A stretch of DNA of 47,520 bases from Arenimonas sp. (GCF_022842045.1 NZ_JALHQI010000016.1:1-47520); one strand, 5' to 3'; numbered from the stretch's first letter, positions 16,724 to 30,901 are shown. The notes: generated by a model from the sequence alone, not told the origin. Translations and numbers: made by a program.

Positions 16724-17079
16724 ACCACCAAGAAAAAATCGAGCGGATGTACCGCCACACCGACGCCCTCGGCATCAGCCGCGGCACCGCTGCGCCGCCG
16801 GCCTGGCGCCTGCTCTGGAAGATGGGCCTGGAGGTGCCGCCGCCGCTGTTCGCGCCCTTCCTGCCGATGGCGTTGGGCATGGGCGCGTTCTTCACGGTCG
16901 GCTGGGGGTTGCTGATGTGGCTGGGCTTCTGGTCGCACAAGGGCTTTCCGCTGTCGGCGGCGGTGCTGTCGGCGCTGGCCGCCGGAGCGATCTTCGGCGG
17001 CGTGATGGCGGCGGTGTATCGCCACCTGGCCCGGAAGCACGGGCTGCCTGCCTGGGCCGAGTACAGCGGCCTCCCCTGA
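16720..17079 (+). CDS. DUF6404-like membrane protein
   Basis: The ATG overlaps the DUF4262 stop (ATGA). The 119-residue product begins with a charged helix (HQEKIERMYRHTDALGISR), then RLLWKMGLEVPPPLFAPF and two transmembrane segments (residues ~48-67 and ~74-95), and ends with a short basic and aromatic tail. The order RxLWxxGxxxPPP(L/H)F followed by two helices is that of DUF6404-type proteins. Function unknown. Confidence 0.7.
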   Translation: MNHQEKIERMYRHTDALGISRGTAAPPAWRLLWKMGLEVPPPLFAPFLPMALGMGAFFTVGWGLLMWLGFWSHKGFPLSAAVLSALAAGAIFGGVMAAVYRHLARKHGLPAWAEYSGLP

Positions 17080-17162
17080 GCCGCCACTTCGGAGGTTTCC
17101 CGCTAGCCGGCCGGCCACGCGGGGATTGGCTACACTCGGCCCATCCCGCCCGAGGCCCCGCC

Positions 17163-18443
17163 ATGACCCTGCGTCCCTTCACGAAGACCCTGCTCGCCGC
17201 CGCGCTGGCCCTGGCCGCGCTGCCGGCCGCTGCCGACACCGTGCTGATCTCCGCCGCGCGCCTGCTCGACGTGCGCACCGGCCAGTGGATCGAAAACCCC
17301 GAGATCCTGGTGCGCGACGGCAAGATCGCCCGCATCACCCGCGGCCCCGGCGAGCCCGTCGCCGACGCGCGCCGCATCGACCTCGCCGGCCTGAGCCTGC
17401 TGCCCGGCCTGATCGACATGCACGTGCACCTCGACTCCGACCCCAGCTACGGCGGCTACACCGGCCTGCAGTTCACCGACCGCTTCTGGTCGATGCTGAC
17501 GGTGAAGCACGCGGGCGAAACGCTGGACGCCGGCTTCACCACCGTGCGAAACGTCGGCGCCGATGCCTGGAACGACGTCGGCCTGCGCCAGGCCGTGGAC
17601 GAGGGCAAGGTGCGCGGCCCGCGCGTGGTCAGCGGCGGCTACAGCTTCGGCGCCACCGGCGGGCACTGCGACAGCACCTACTTCCCGCCCTCGTTCGATT
17701 CGAAGAACCCCTACAACGCCGACAGCCCGGAAGAGGCGCGCAAGCGCGTGCGCGAGATCCGCAAGTACGGTGCGCAGGTGATCAAGGTCTGCGCCACCGG
17801 CGGCGTGTTCTCGCGCAACACCGAGCCGGGCCAGCAGCAGCTGAGCGAGGCCGAGATGCGCGCCGTGGTCGAGGAGGCGCACCAGTGGGGCCTGAAGGTC
17901 GCCGCGCACGCGCACGGCAGCAGCGGCATCAAGGCCGCCATCCGCGCCGGCGTGGACACCATCGAGCATGCCAGCCTGATCGACGACGAGGGCATCGCGC
18001 TGGCGATCAAGCACGGTGCCTGGCTGTCCATGGACATCTACAACACCGACTACACCCAGGCCGAGGGCAAGAAGAACGGCGTGCTCGAGGACAACCTGCG
18101 CAAGGACCGCGAAATCGCCGACCTGCAGCGCGAGAACTTCCGCCGCGCCCACGCCGCCGGCGCGAAGATGGTGTACGGCACCGACGCCGGCGTGCACCGC
18201 CACGGCGACAACGGCAAGCAGTTCGCGGTGATGGTGCGCTACGGCATGACGCCGCTGGAGGCGATCCGCTCGGCCACCGTGAATTCGGCCGAAGCGCTGG
18301 GCCGCAGCGACGTCGGCGTGGCGGAGGTGGGCCGCTGGGCCGACCTGGTGGCTGTGTCGGGCGATCCCACGAAGGACGTGACCCTGCTCGAAGCCATCCC
18401 CGTCGTCATCCAGGGCGGCGAAGTCGTCAAAGACACCCGCTGA
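17163..18443 (+). CDS. Secreted metal-dependent amidohydrolase (prolidase/imidazolonepropionase-like)
   Basis: The 426-residue product has a signal peptide (cleavage near PAAADT) and an amidohydrolase TIM barrel: the HxH pair in DMHVHLD near residue 87, the bridging Lys in VIKVCATGG, metal His in AAHAHG and TIEHAS, and the catalytic Asp in YGTDAGVHRHG. The PLEAIRSATVNSAEALG and DLVAVSGDP segments place it with the Xaa-Pro dipeptidase/imidazolonepropionase-like group (COG1228) common in Xanthomonadaceae. It probably cleaves dipeptides in the periplasm; the exact substrate is not visible. A REP follows its stop. Confidence 0.9.
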   Translation: MTLRPFTKTLLAAALALAALPAAADTVLISAARLLDVRTGQWIENPEILVRDGKIARITRGPGEPVADARRIDLAGLSLLPGLIDMHVHLDSDPSYGGYTGLQFTDRFWSMLTVKHAGETLDAGFTTVRNVGADAWNDVGLRQAVDEGKVRGPRVVSGGYSFGATGGHCDSTYFPPSFDSKNPYNADSPEEARKRVREIRKYGAQVIKVCATGGVFSRNTEPGQQQLSEAEMRAVVEEAHQWGLKVAAHAHGSSGIKAAIRAGVDTIEHASLIDDEGIALAIKHGAWLSMDIYNTDYTQAEGKKNGVLEDNLRKDREIADLQRENFRRAHAAGAKMVYGTDAGVHRHGDNGKQFAVMVRYGMTPLEAIRSATVNSAEALGRSDVGVAEVGRWADLVAVSGDPTKDVTLLEAIPVVIQGGEVVKDTR

Positions 18444-18452
18444 CCGCTCCCG

Positions 18453-18516
18453 GTAGGAAGGACTTCAGTCCCGAAGCTTTCCGGAGAAAAGCTTCGGGAC
18501 TGAAGTCCCTCCTACA
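18453..18516. repeat. GTAG-headed REP palindrome, copy 2
   Basis: Same 65-bp unit as at 8288, with one arm base changed (GGAAGGAC against GTCCCTCC). It lies between two convergent genes, the amidohydrolase and the S9 peptidase, and probably ends both transcripts. Confidence 0.9.
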
Positions 18517-18527
18517 GGCCGCGTGGC

Positions 18528-20675
18528 TCAGCGGAGGTGGCGGGTGAGGTGGGCCTGCAGCGCGGGGCTGGCGGGCTCGGGCTCGGCGCCGCCGATGGTT
18601 TCGTGCAGCAGGCGTTCCATCAGGAAGTAGTAGGCCTCGCGGGTCTTCTCGTCGGCGATGGCGTGGCCGGCGTCGGTGTCGACGAAGAAGGTGGCGTCCT
18701 TGCCCAGCGTGCGCAGGCGCGCGACGTAGTGGGTGACGCCGCGGATCGGCACGCGCTCGTCCTGGCCACCGGCGAGCACCAGCACCGGGCGGGTCAGCGC
18801 GGCGGCGTTCGCGCTCGGGGACTGCGCGGCCAGTCGCTGCATCTGCGCCGCGTCATCGGGGTCCACGCCCAGCGCGCGCATCGACGCCGCCATCGGGATG
18901 CCCGGGTGCATTTCCTGCCCCGCGCCCTGGTACTCGTGCACCACGCGGCCGAAGTCCGCCGGCGGCACGCCCGCTACCGCCGCCTTGAACAGCGACGGCT
19001 CGAAGGTCACGCCCAGCAGCGCCGAGTAGCCACCAAACGAGGCGCCGACGATCGCCACGCGCTCCGCGTCGCCGACGCCGTTCGCCAGCAGCCAGCGCGT
19101 GCCTTCGACGATGTCCTTCTGCACGCGCCCGTTGCCGAAATCGCCGCGCGACGCCAGCACGTAGTCCAGCCCCATGCCGGTCGAGCCGCGGAAGTTCGGC
19201 TGGAACACCGCGTAGCCGCGGTTGGCGAGCAGCTGCGCGTCATTGCTGAAATCCGGACGCACCAGGCTGAAGGGTCCGCCGTGCACGCTGACGACCAACG
19301 GCGCACGCGCTACGTCCACGCCCAGCGGCAGGGTCAAGAAGCCATGCAGTCGCCGCCCATCGGAGGCGGTCCACTGGATCGGCCACTTGCGCGACATCAC
19401 CGCTTCATCGGGTCGTTCCTGCGGATGGCCGCCGAAGACGAAGCCGGCCTCCTGCCGCAGCGGCTGCAGCGCCCCGTCGGCCGAGGCCAGCCACGCGCGC
19501 TCGCCGCGCAGCCGGTCGCCACGTTCGATCATCAGCCAGCGCTCGCCGCCGACCTGCACGCGCAGCGAGGCGCCGGTCAACGCGCCCCGCACGGCCGCAA
19601 GCCGCCTGTCGTCCTCCGGTGAACGCGCCAGCAGCTGCGGCACCGTGCTGTCGTAGCCGAGGAAGCGCGGCTCGCCGTCCGCCGGATCGAGCGCTACGTG
19701 GTTGAGGTCGGCTTCGCCGCGCGGATCCTGGTGCACGCGCGTCACGGCGCCGTCGGCGGCCACGTGCAGCAGGCCGGAGAGATCGGCGTCGACGTTGCCT
19801 ATCAGCCACTGGCCACCTCCGGACGAAGTGCCCAACAGTCGGCAGCGCCGCGGCACGGCGCAGGTCAGCACGGCACGCCCGGGCGAGGCCAGGCGATACA
19901 GCACGTGCGCCTCGCCTTCGGCGCGCATCAGCCAGGCGAGCTTGCCCGTGTCGTCGATCGCCGCATCCACGATCGGAAGCGAATCCTCGTGCAGCGGCGT
20001 TTCGCGCCCGCCGGGCTGCACGCGCAGCAGGCGCCAGCGCGGTGCATCGGCGGCATTGCGCGCCGGCCGTTCCACCACCAGCGCCGCATCACCGATCGCC
20101 GGATCGGGGCCAACGAATACGCGACGGCCCAGCCCGCCCAGCGTCGACAGTTCGCCATCGCCGCCCTGGCCATCCGCCGCAAGCACCGCCAACTGGCGCG
20201 AACCCGGCAGGAACAGCCAGCGCCCATCGCGCGACCAGACCAGCTCGTTGGCATCGGTGCGCGCCAGCCGCAGTCGCGGCTGGCCGTCCGGCAGCGCCTG
20301 GAGCCACACCCCGCGCCGGCCGCCATGCTCGCCGAGCCACGCGACCTGCCGGCCATCGGGCGCCAGCGCGAAGCCGTGCTCGCGCGGCTGCGACAGGAAC
20401 GCGGCCCGCGGCAGCTTCGGCGGTGCCGGTCGCGCGCGTTCCGCGGCGATGGCTCGGCGCAGGGCCGCAGCGTCGGAAGAAGCCGTGCTGGACGCGGAAG
20501 CCTTGCCGCCGTTCGAAGCAATGCTGCCCACCGTGGCCATCGCCAGCGGCATGGTCGGCGCAGCCGCCAGCACCGGGGCCGATGGCGACGTCGCCCCCCG
20601 CGGTCCCCCAGCCAACGGCGCGGTCATGGTTGCGACGCCCGACACGAGCAACGCGATTCGCAGCACCGCGATCAC
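18528..20675 (-). CDS. S9-family serine peptidase (prolyl oligopeptidase type)
   Basis: The 715-residue product has an N-terminal hydrophobic signal (residues ~3-22), a beta-propeller region (~100-430) and a C-terminal alpha/beta-hydrolase domain. The catalytic triad is visible: Ser in GASFGGYSALLG near 545, Asp in AGGQDERVPI near 639, His in TDAGHAIAD near 670. It resembles secreted acylaminoacyl- or dipeptidyl-peptidases of Xanthomonadaceae. Its ATG overlaps the permease stop by four bases. It is the last gene of the GntR/ABC operon, so it may process or degrade the same peptide the transporter handles; this is inference from order. Confidence 0.9.
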   Translation of the reverse strand: MIAVLRIALLVSGVATMTAPLAGGPRGATSPSAPVLAAAPTMPLAMATVGSIASNGGKASASSTASSDAAALRRAIAAERARPAPPKLPRAAFLSQPREHGFALAPDGRQVAWLGEHGGRRGVWLQALPDGQPRLRLARTDANELVWSRDGRWLFLPGSRQLAVLAADGQGGDGELSTLGGLGRRVFVGPDPAIGDAALVVERPARNAADAPRWRLLRVQPGGRETPLHEDSLPIVDAAIDDTGKLAWLMRAEGEAHVLYRLASPGRAVLTCAVPRRCRLLGTSSGGGQWLIGNVDADLSGLLHVAADGAVTRVHQDPRGEADLNHVALDPADGEPRFLGYDSTVPQLLARSPEDDRRLAAVRGALTGASLRVQVGGERWLMIERGDRLRGERAWLASADGALQPLRQEAGFVFGGHPQERPDEAVMSRKWPIQWTASDGRRLHGFLTLPLGVDVARAPLVVSVHGGPFSLVRPDFSNDAQLLANRGYAVFQPNFRGSTGMGLDYVLASRGDFGNGRVQKDIVEGTRWLLANGVGDAERVAIVGASFGGYSALLGVTFEPSLFKAAVAGVPPADFGRVVHEYQGAGQEMHPGIPMAASMRALGVDPDDAAQMQRLAAQSPSANAAALTRPVLVLAGGQDERVPIRGVTHYVARLRTLGKDATFFVDTDAGHAIADEKTREAYYFLMERLLHETIGGAEPEPASPALQAHLTRHLR

Positions 20676-22486
20676 GACGCCAGACCCTCCGTGCCCGCCA
20701 CCGGCAGCGTGACGTCCTCACGCAGCGGTGCCAGCCGCCACAGCGCCATCAGCGCGGGCAGGCCCACGACCGCGCAGGCCAGGCACCAGGCCAACTTCGC
20801 GCGCGGCGACAGCGACGTGCGCCGCACCCGCCACGCGCCCGCCGCCAGCGACACCAGCAGCAGGCCCAGCGCCACGCCGTTGACAACCATCGGCCGCGGC
20901 GGCGGCGCCAGCATCGCCTGCGCCTGCGGCGCCGACAGCACCGGCCGCACCGCCTCCAGCGACGTCTTGATCGCCGGCGACAGCCACCAGCTCTGCCAGG
21001 TGAACAACGGCCCGTAGCCCGTGCTGAGTTCGCGCCGCGCCACGTCGGTGACCACGCCCGCCTCGTCCACCTTCAGCAACTGCTGGAAGGAATCGCCCTT
21101 GCCGTTGTGGCGCAGGCGCGTCAGGGTGAACGACACCAGGTAGCCGTCCAGCAGCTCCATCACGTCCACGCGCTGCAGGTTGCCGGTGGGGCCGGGCAGC
21201 GGTACCCGCAGTCCGCCCGCGAGCAGGCCTTGGCCCTGCCGCATTGCGCGCGCATCGTGGAAGTACAGCGCGCGCTGGCTCATCACCGCCAGGCGTTCGC
21301 CGTCGTAGCGCACGGTGGCGATGAACTCGCCTTCCGGCAGCTGGATGCGAGGCAGCACGCGCTGCGTCTCCGCGTCGAACTGGTGCAGCGTGTCGCGGCC
21401 CGCCAGCAGGCCACCCTCGACCGGCAGCGGCGGCGTCGGGAAGCGGGCGTCGCCGTCCGCACCCAGTTCGCCCACGCGCTGGCGATCCGCCAGCCCATAG
21501 CCGACGAACTTGCCCAGGTCGTGGCTGAAGACCCAGCGGATGCGCCGCTGCTCGTCGTCGAACTCCATCGGCGCGCGGTTGGTGAGCTCGTGCCAGGCAG
21601 GCGACACCGGAATGCCCACGCCGAAGGTGGCGATTTCGGAAATCGCGGCCTGCTCGCGCCACAGCGGCGCATCGGGATGCGCGCTGTGGGCCAGGCCGGC
21701 GACGATCAGGTCGGGGCCCTCGGCGTTGTCGGCCTGCTTGGCGCTGCCGGCCGGGGCGCTGGCCAGGTTGTTCGGGTGCGTGCCCTGCGCGATCCACAGC
21801 AGCTCGGCGCCGAAGCCCGCGAGCACCAGCAGCAGCCACATCATCACCTGCATCGGCACGGCCAGCAGCCAGGCACCGGCGCCGCCGGGCAGGCGCTCGA
21901 CGTCGGGCTTGAACGCGGCCAGCACCAGCGCCAGCAGCCAGGCCAGCACCAGCGCCTGCAGCAGCAGCGCGCCCATGCCCGTCGCGTATGCCGCAGGCAG
22001 CAGCAGCAGGAACGCCAGCGGCGCCAGCGCCGCGCGCCGCGGCAGCAGGATCGCCGCCGCACCGGTGGCATAGCCCGCCAGCGTGAGCAGCAGCGCCGCG
22101 CCGCAAAGCAGCCAGTGGCGCAGGTCGAGCACGCGCGGCGTCATGGCGTCCTGCCACGCGGCGGTGGCCAGCAGCGGCAGCAGCACCGCCAGCGCCAGCA
22201 GCGCCGCGCCTGCGCCGAGCAGCGCCAGCGCGATGCGCCACGGCACCAGCGGGCGGTGCAGCAGGTTCAGCCACGCATTCGGACGCCGGTAGCCGCCCAT
22301 CTGGTACAGGCCCAGCAGCAGGCCGCTGAGCGCGTACACCGCCGCGAACGCGAGGTAGACCTCGTCGGGCTGCTGCGCCAGGTCGGCCACGCGGGTCAGG
22401 AACAGCAGGATCGCCTGGTGCGCGGCGGCGTAAACCAGCGCCCACGGCAGGAAGCGGCGCAGTTCGGCGTTGAACAAGTCTTTCAT
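20672..22486 (-). CDS. ABC transporter permease with large extracytoplasmic domain
   Basis: The 604-residue product starts MKDLFNAELRRF, typical of ABC-2 type permeases. About six transmembrane helices lie in residues ~15-240, then a ~280-residue soluble domain with beta-rich, propeller-like sequence (~250-540), then two more helices (~525-580). The gene follows an ABC ATPase gene by 14 bases and overlaps the peptidase start. The family is not named with certainty. It is assigned as the membrane partner of the ATPase by position and topology. Confidence 0.75.
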   Translation of the reverse strand: MKDLFNAELRRFLPWALVYAAAHQAILLFLTRVADLAQQPDEVYLAFAAVYALSGLLLGLYQMGGYRRPNAWLNLLHRPLVPWRIALALLGAGAALLALAVLLPLLATAAWQDAMTPRVLDLRHWLLCGAALLLTLAGYATGAAAILLPRRAALAPLAFLLLLPAAYATGMGALLLQALVLAWLLALVLAAFKPDVERLPGGAGAWLLAVPMQVMMWLLLVLAGFGAELLWIAQGTHPNNLASAPAGSAKQADNAEGPDLIVAGLAHSAHPDAPLWREQAAISEIATFGVGIPVSPAWHELTNRAPMEFDDEQRRIRWVFSHDLGKFVGYGLADRQRVGELGADGDARFPTPPLPVEGGLLAGRDTLHQFDAETQRVLPRIQLPEGEFIATVRYDGERLAVMSQRALYFHDARAMRQGQGLLAGGLRVPLPGPTGNLQRVDVMELLDGYLVSFTLTRLRHNGKGDSFQQLLKVDEAGVVTDVARRELSTGYGPLFTWQSWWLSPAIKTSLEAVRPVLSAPQAQAMLAPPPRPMVVNGVALGLLLVSLAAGAWRVRRTSLSPRAKLAWCLACAVVGLPALMALWRLAPLREDVTLPVAGTEGLAS

Positions 22487-22500
22487 CGGGTCGGGTCCGG

Positions 22501-23406
22501 TCAGGCGGCGGCGGGCGCAGCGTGGTTCTTGGCCAGGAAGCCATTGACCGCGCGGTCGAGGCCGACGGGCATGGCGTTGATCGAGCGGGCGCCGTGGGCG
22601 CGCAGGAACTCGGCGAAACCCTCGCCCTGGTCGAGCACCAGGTAGTGGTGCAGGCCGTCGATGCGCTGCACCTGCAGCAGGCCCGGCACGGTGCGCGGTT
22701 CCGGACCCTTGAACGGGATGTCGGCGACCCAGTAGGTGACGCGCGCGACGAAGTCCTCGGGCGCGGACATGGTGCGCAGCTCGCCTTGCTCGAGGATGAC
22801 CAGGTTGTCGGCCACGCGCTCGATCTCGTCCATCTGGTGCGAGCAGTAGATGACGGTGCAGTCGTCGCCGGTGTTGCTGGTCATCAGCGCTTCGAGGAAG
22901 GCGCGCTTGGCGACCACGTCCAGGCCCAGCGTGGGTTCGTCGAGCACCAGCAGCTCGGGGCCCTGGGCCAGCGCCAGCGCCAGGTTCAGGCCGGCGCGCT
23001 CGCCGCGCGAGAGTTCGCTGATCTTCTGCGTCGGCAGGACGTGGTAGTGGCCCAGCACTTCCTCGAACAGCGGCTGCTTCCAGCGCGCGTACAGGCGGCG
23101 CTGGGCGGCGGTCACTTCGTGCACGCGCATCCAGGCCGGCAGGGTGTGCTCTTCGTTGACGAAGCCGATGCGGCCGCGGTCGTCGGGCGTGAGGCGCTGG
23201 CTGTCGCGGCCGAGGATGCGCGCTTCGCCAGCGCTGGGCGCGAGGAAGCCGAGCAGGATGCGGAACAGGGTGGACTTGCCGGCGCCGTTGGCGCCGACGA
23301 TGGCGTGGATGTGGCCGCGCGGCACCTGCAGGTCCAGGTGGCGCAGCGCGAACTTGCCGCCGTAGCGTTTGCTGAGCGCGCGGGTTTCGATCACGAAGTC
23401 GGTCAT
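22501..23406 (-). CDS. ABC transporter ATP-binding protein
   Basis: The 301-residue ATPase has Walker A GANGAGKST near residue 39, a Q-loop-like position with GFVNEEHTLP, signature ELSRGERAG (LSxGE form), Walker B LLVLDEPTLGLD and the switch His in CSHQMDEIE. The ~70-residue C-terminal extension is typical of ATPases paired with YtrA-type GntR regulators. It sits 15 bases after gntR and 14 before the permease gene. It powers the transporter from the cytoplasmic face; the substrate is unknown (peptides or antimicrobial envelope stress by analogy). Confidence 0.92.
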   Translation of the reverse strand: MTDFVIETRALSKRYGGKFALRHLDLQVPRGHIHAIVGANGAGKSTLFRILLGFLAPSAGEARILGRDSQRLTPDDRGRIGFVNEEHTLPAWMRVHEVTAAQRRLYARWKQPLFEEVLGHYHVLPTQKISELSRGERAGLNLALALAQGPELLVLDEPTLGLDVVAKRAFLEALMTSNTGDDCTVIYCSHQMDEIERVADNLVILEQGELRTMSAPEDFVARVTYWVADIPFKGPEPRTVPGLLQVQRIDGLHHYLVLDQGEGFAEFLRAHGARSINAMPVGLDRAVNGFLAKNHAAPAAA

Positions 23407-23421
23407 GGGGGGCTCCGTGGC

Positions 23422-23832
23422 TCAGGCGGTCTTGCGCGGGGCGCAGGCCTGCAGCTCGGCGCCGAGGCGTTCGAGCACTTCATCGGCCGGCAGGTCCAGG
23501 GCCACCACGTCGTGGACGAAGCGGGTCACGGCGTCGTCGAAGCGCTTGTCTCGCTCGGCCTGGCTGAGCCGCTGGCGCGGCGCGGCCACGAACAGGCCCA
23601 GGCCCTGGCGCGACTCCAGCCAGCCCTCTGCGGTGAGTTCGGCGTAGGCCTTGGCGACGGTGTTGGGGTTGATGCCCAGCTGCTGGGCCAGGCCGCGCAC
23701 GCTGGGCAGCTGCATGCCGCGCGCCAGGTCGCCGGTGGCCACCTTCATGCGCACGCCGTCGACGATCTGCTTACTGATCGGGCGGGCGTCGCCGGTGGCG
23801 ATCTCGATCATCAGGGCCTGGGTGCGGGCCAT
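23422..23832 (-). CDS. GntR-family transcriptional regulator, YtrA subfamily
   Basis: The 136-residue protein is short, as in the YtrA subfamily: an N-terminal winged helix-turn-helix (PISKQIVDGVR, LPSVRGLAQQLGINPNTVAKAYAEL, RQGLGLFVA) followed by only ~60 residues of helical dimerisation domain. Such regulators repress their own ABC-transporter operon. The start at 23832 is 12 bases from a perfect dyad (see 23844). Upstream in-frame ATGs would place the operator inside the gene and are rejected. Confidence 0.92.
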   Translation of the reverse strand: MARTQALMIEIATGDARPISKQIVDGVRMKVATGDLARGMQLPSVRGLAQQLGINPNTVAKAYAELTAEGWLESRQGLGLFVAAPRQRLSQAERDKRFDDAVTRFVHDVVALDLPADEVLERLGAELQACAPRKTA

Positions 23833-23843
23833 GGGCGTCCTCG

Positions 23844-23892
23844 CTGTACTGTGTGTGCTAGTACAGTAAAGACAGCGATCCGACCCGGTCAA
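23844..23892 (-). promoter_or_regulatory. Promoter and YtrA-type operator of the GntR/ABC operon
   Basis: The dyad CTGTACT-N9-AGTACAG (23844-23866) is perfect over 7-base arms and lies directly before gntR. Upstream on the same strand stands TTGACC (23887-23892), then 16 bases, then TTTACT (23865-23870), a plausible sigma-70 promoter. The operator overlaps the -10 element and start site, as expected for self-repression. GTACT...AGTAC half-sites are characteristic of YtrA-type GntR proteins. Confidence 0.75.
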
Positions 23893-23921
23893 GCCCCCGG
23901 AAGTCACGGGTGCCGAAAAAA

Positions 23922-23986
23922 TGTAGGAGGGACTTCAGTCCCGAAGCTTTTCGCCGAAAAGCTTCGGGACTGAAGTCCCTCCTACA
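23922..23986. repeat. GTAG-headed REP palindrome, copy 3
   Basis: The same 65-bp unit as at 8288, with perfect outer arms. It lies downstream of the methyltransferase-like gene at 24013 and upstream of the gntR promoter, so it probably insulates the two. Confidence 0.9.
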
Positions 23987-24012
23987 GGGAGCGGTGAAGC
24001 AGGGGCGGCGGC

Positions 24013-24966
24013 TTACTGGGCCGGGGCCGCCTCGGCCTGGGGCTTCACGAAGCGCAGGGTCATGCGGTCGCTCTCGCCGATGGCGGCGTACTTGGCCTTG
24101 TCGGCCTCGTCGTGGCGGTTGCCCGGGGGCAGGGTCCAGACGCCGTTCGGGTGGTCCTTGGTGTCGGCGGGGTTGGCGTTGATCTCGCTCTTTTCGTCCA
24201 GCACGAAGCCGGCGGCGGTGGCGAGGCCGATCACGTAGTCCTCGGGCAGGTAGCCGCTCTCGACCACTTCCTCCAGCGTCTTGCCCGCGGCCGCGCGGTG
24301 CTCGACCACGCCCAGCACGCCGCCCGGGGCCAGCACGTCGTAGAAGCCCTTGAACATCGCCGCCTCGGTGCCGGCGCCGACCCAGTTGTGCACGTTGCGG
24401 AAGGTCAGCACCACGTCGGCCGAGCCCGGCTCGCCGAACACCGGCGCCTTCGGGTCGACTTCGATCACGCTGGCGTTGACGTAGACGTCGGCGCGCGCCG
24501 CCAGCTTCTCGCGGAACTTGGTGTTGGCATTGGTGTAGTACTCGGTCGCCCGCTCGCTGCCGGCCTTGGCCGGGTCGTTGAGCACGCCGATGTAGCGGCC
24601 CTTGCCCTGCGCCAGCGGGGCCAGGATCTCGGTGTACCAGCCGGCGCCCGGGCTGATCTCGATCACGGTCTGGCTGGGGCCGACGCCGAAGAACTCGAGG
24701 GTTTCGCGCGGGTGGCGGTACTGGTCGCGGGCGGCGTTGGCCGGGTCGCGCCAGTCGCCGGCCAGGATGGCGGCCATCGGGTCGGCCTCGCGGTCGCGGG
24801 CGTCGGCGTCGTCGACGGCGGGGGCGGTCTCGGCGGGCGCCGCATCGGCGGCGGCGGTATCGCCGTAGGTGGCGTCGGCCGGCGCGGCTTCATCGTTGGA
24901 CGCGCCGCAGCCCGCCAGCAGCACGGCGGACAGGGCGAGGGCGAGCGGGGCGAGTTTCGTGCGCAT
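24013..24966 (-). CDS. Methyltransferase-like lipoprotein
   Basis: The 317-residue product starts with a signal peptide ending in the lipobox LLAGC (Cys 20) and an Ala/Asp-rich linker (~20-60). A class I methyltransferase-like core follows: VIEISPGAGWYTEIL (SAM-binding motif I) near residue 100, DVVLTFRNVHNW, and LAPGGVLGVVEHR. This is the predicted-methyltransferase group of COG4798, often exported. An exported SAM enzyme has no obvious cofactor supply, so it may bind another ligand. A REP lies downstream. The fold is secure; the activity is not. Confidence 0.8.
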   Translation of the reverse strand: MRTKLAPLALALSAVLLAGCGASNDEAAPADATYGDTAAADAAPAETAPAVDDADARDREADPMAAILAGDWRDPANAARDQYRHPRETLEFFGVGPSQTVIEISPGAGWYTEILAPLAQGKGRYIGVLNDPAKAGSERATEYYTNANTKFREKLAARADVYVNASVIEVDPKAPVFGEPGSADVVLTFRNVHNWVGAGTEAAMFKGFYDVLAPGGVLGVVEHRAAAGKTLEEVVESGYLPEDYVIGLATAAGFVLDEKSEINANPADTKDHPNGVWTLPPGNRHDEADKAKYAAIGESDRMTLRFVKPQAEAAPAQ

Positions 24967-25030
24967 GCGGGTGGCTCCGGGGGTGTGTGGAAACAGCCGC
25001 CGACACTAGCACGCAAGCCTGTTAACGCCA

Positions 25031-25042
25031 TGTAGGAGGGAC
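25031..25042. repeat. REP fragment
   Basis: Only the head TGTAGGAGGGAC of the REP unit is left, 31 bases from the katG terminator stem. It looks like a decayed copy. Confidence 0.5.
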
Positions 25043-25107
25043 GAAAAGAAAGCGCCCCGCGGCGGCCGTGGGGCCGAACGCGGGGCGCAGGTCCGGAGGA
25101 GCGGACC
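25043..25107 (-). terminator. Rho-independent terminator of katG
   Basis: Reading away from katG on the minus strand, a small stem GGTCCG/CGGACC (25090-25107) is followed by a strong stem GCGCCCCGCG/CGCGGGGCGC (25052-25061 with 25079-25088) and then TTTCTTTT. This is the textbook order of stem and T tract. Confidence 0.85.
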
Positions 25108-25115
25108 GGACGGGC

Positions 25116-30339
<5,224 letters not shown>

Positions 30340-30380
30340 GGGCGCGTCGCGCGGACGCGCGCCGGGTGGGCCGGCGCGGC

Positions 30381-30872
30381 TCAGCGCACCTCGAAGGTGC
30401 GGGTTTCGACGACCCGGTCGTTGATGGCGATCTCCACCTGGTAGGCGCCAACCGGCCAGGGTTCGGGCTGGTTGATCGAGAAAGTGATGACGGTGGGGGT
30501 TTCCGGGCTGAGGCTCTGGCCGGCCTTGGCGACTTCGGTGCCGTCGGCGGCCAGCCAGCGCGCGGACAGCGTCAGCCCGTCGCTGCTGCCGACCGCGATC
30601 ACGGCCGCGTGGATCTTGTCGCCGGGCGCGAAGGTCGTCAGCGGTTCGCCGACCTGGCCTTCTTCATCCACGGCCTTGCCCAGGTTGACCGAGGTGATGC
30701 GGAAATCGCCGGTGGGCAGCGGCGGCAGCGCCGCGGGCGCCTCGGCCGCCTCGGTGGCGGCGTCGGTGGCCGCCGTGATCTGCGCATCGGTGGGGGCGGC
30801 CGGCTCATCGCCGCTACAGGCGGCCAGGGCCAGCGAGGCGAACAGGACGGCGGCGAACTGGGCGTGGCGCAT
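30381..30872 (-). CDS. Putative lipoprotein with a Bacterial-Ig-like exposed domain
   Basis: The 163-residue product has a lipobox LAAC (Cys 19), an Ala/Thr/Glu-rich linker to about residue 55, and a beta-rich domain ending in strands TVITFSINQPEPWPVGAYQVEI and RVVETRTFEV. The last part resembles a small Ig-like fold such as is seen in DUF4625 or BslA-like lipoproteins, but I cannot name it. It is probably outer-membrane-anchored. The start at 30872 is the only one giving a complete signal peptide. Confidence 0.75.
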   Translation of the reverse strand: MRHAQFAAVLFASLALAACSGDEPAAPTDAQITAATDAATEAAEAPAALPPLPTGDFRITSVNLGKAVDEEGQVGEPLTTFAPGDKIHAAVIAVGSSDGLTLSARWLAADGTEVAKAGQSLSPETPTVITFSINQPEPWPVGAYQVEIAINDRVVETRTFEVR

Positions 30873-30901
30873 GGCGGCTCCCGGGGGCGAGGGTCGGCGG
30901 G

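Noticed and set aside
20042-22645. A very long plus-strand frame opposite the peptidase and permease genes.
   Set aside because: It is Arg/Gln/His-rich low-complexity sequence typical of antisense frames in high-GC DNA, while the minus strand has clear catalytic motifs and signal or membrane segments.
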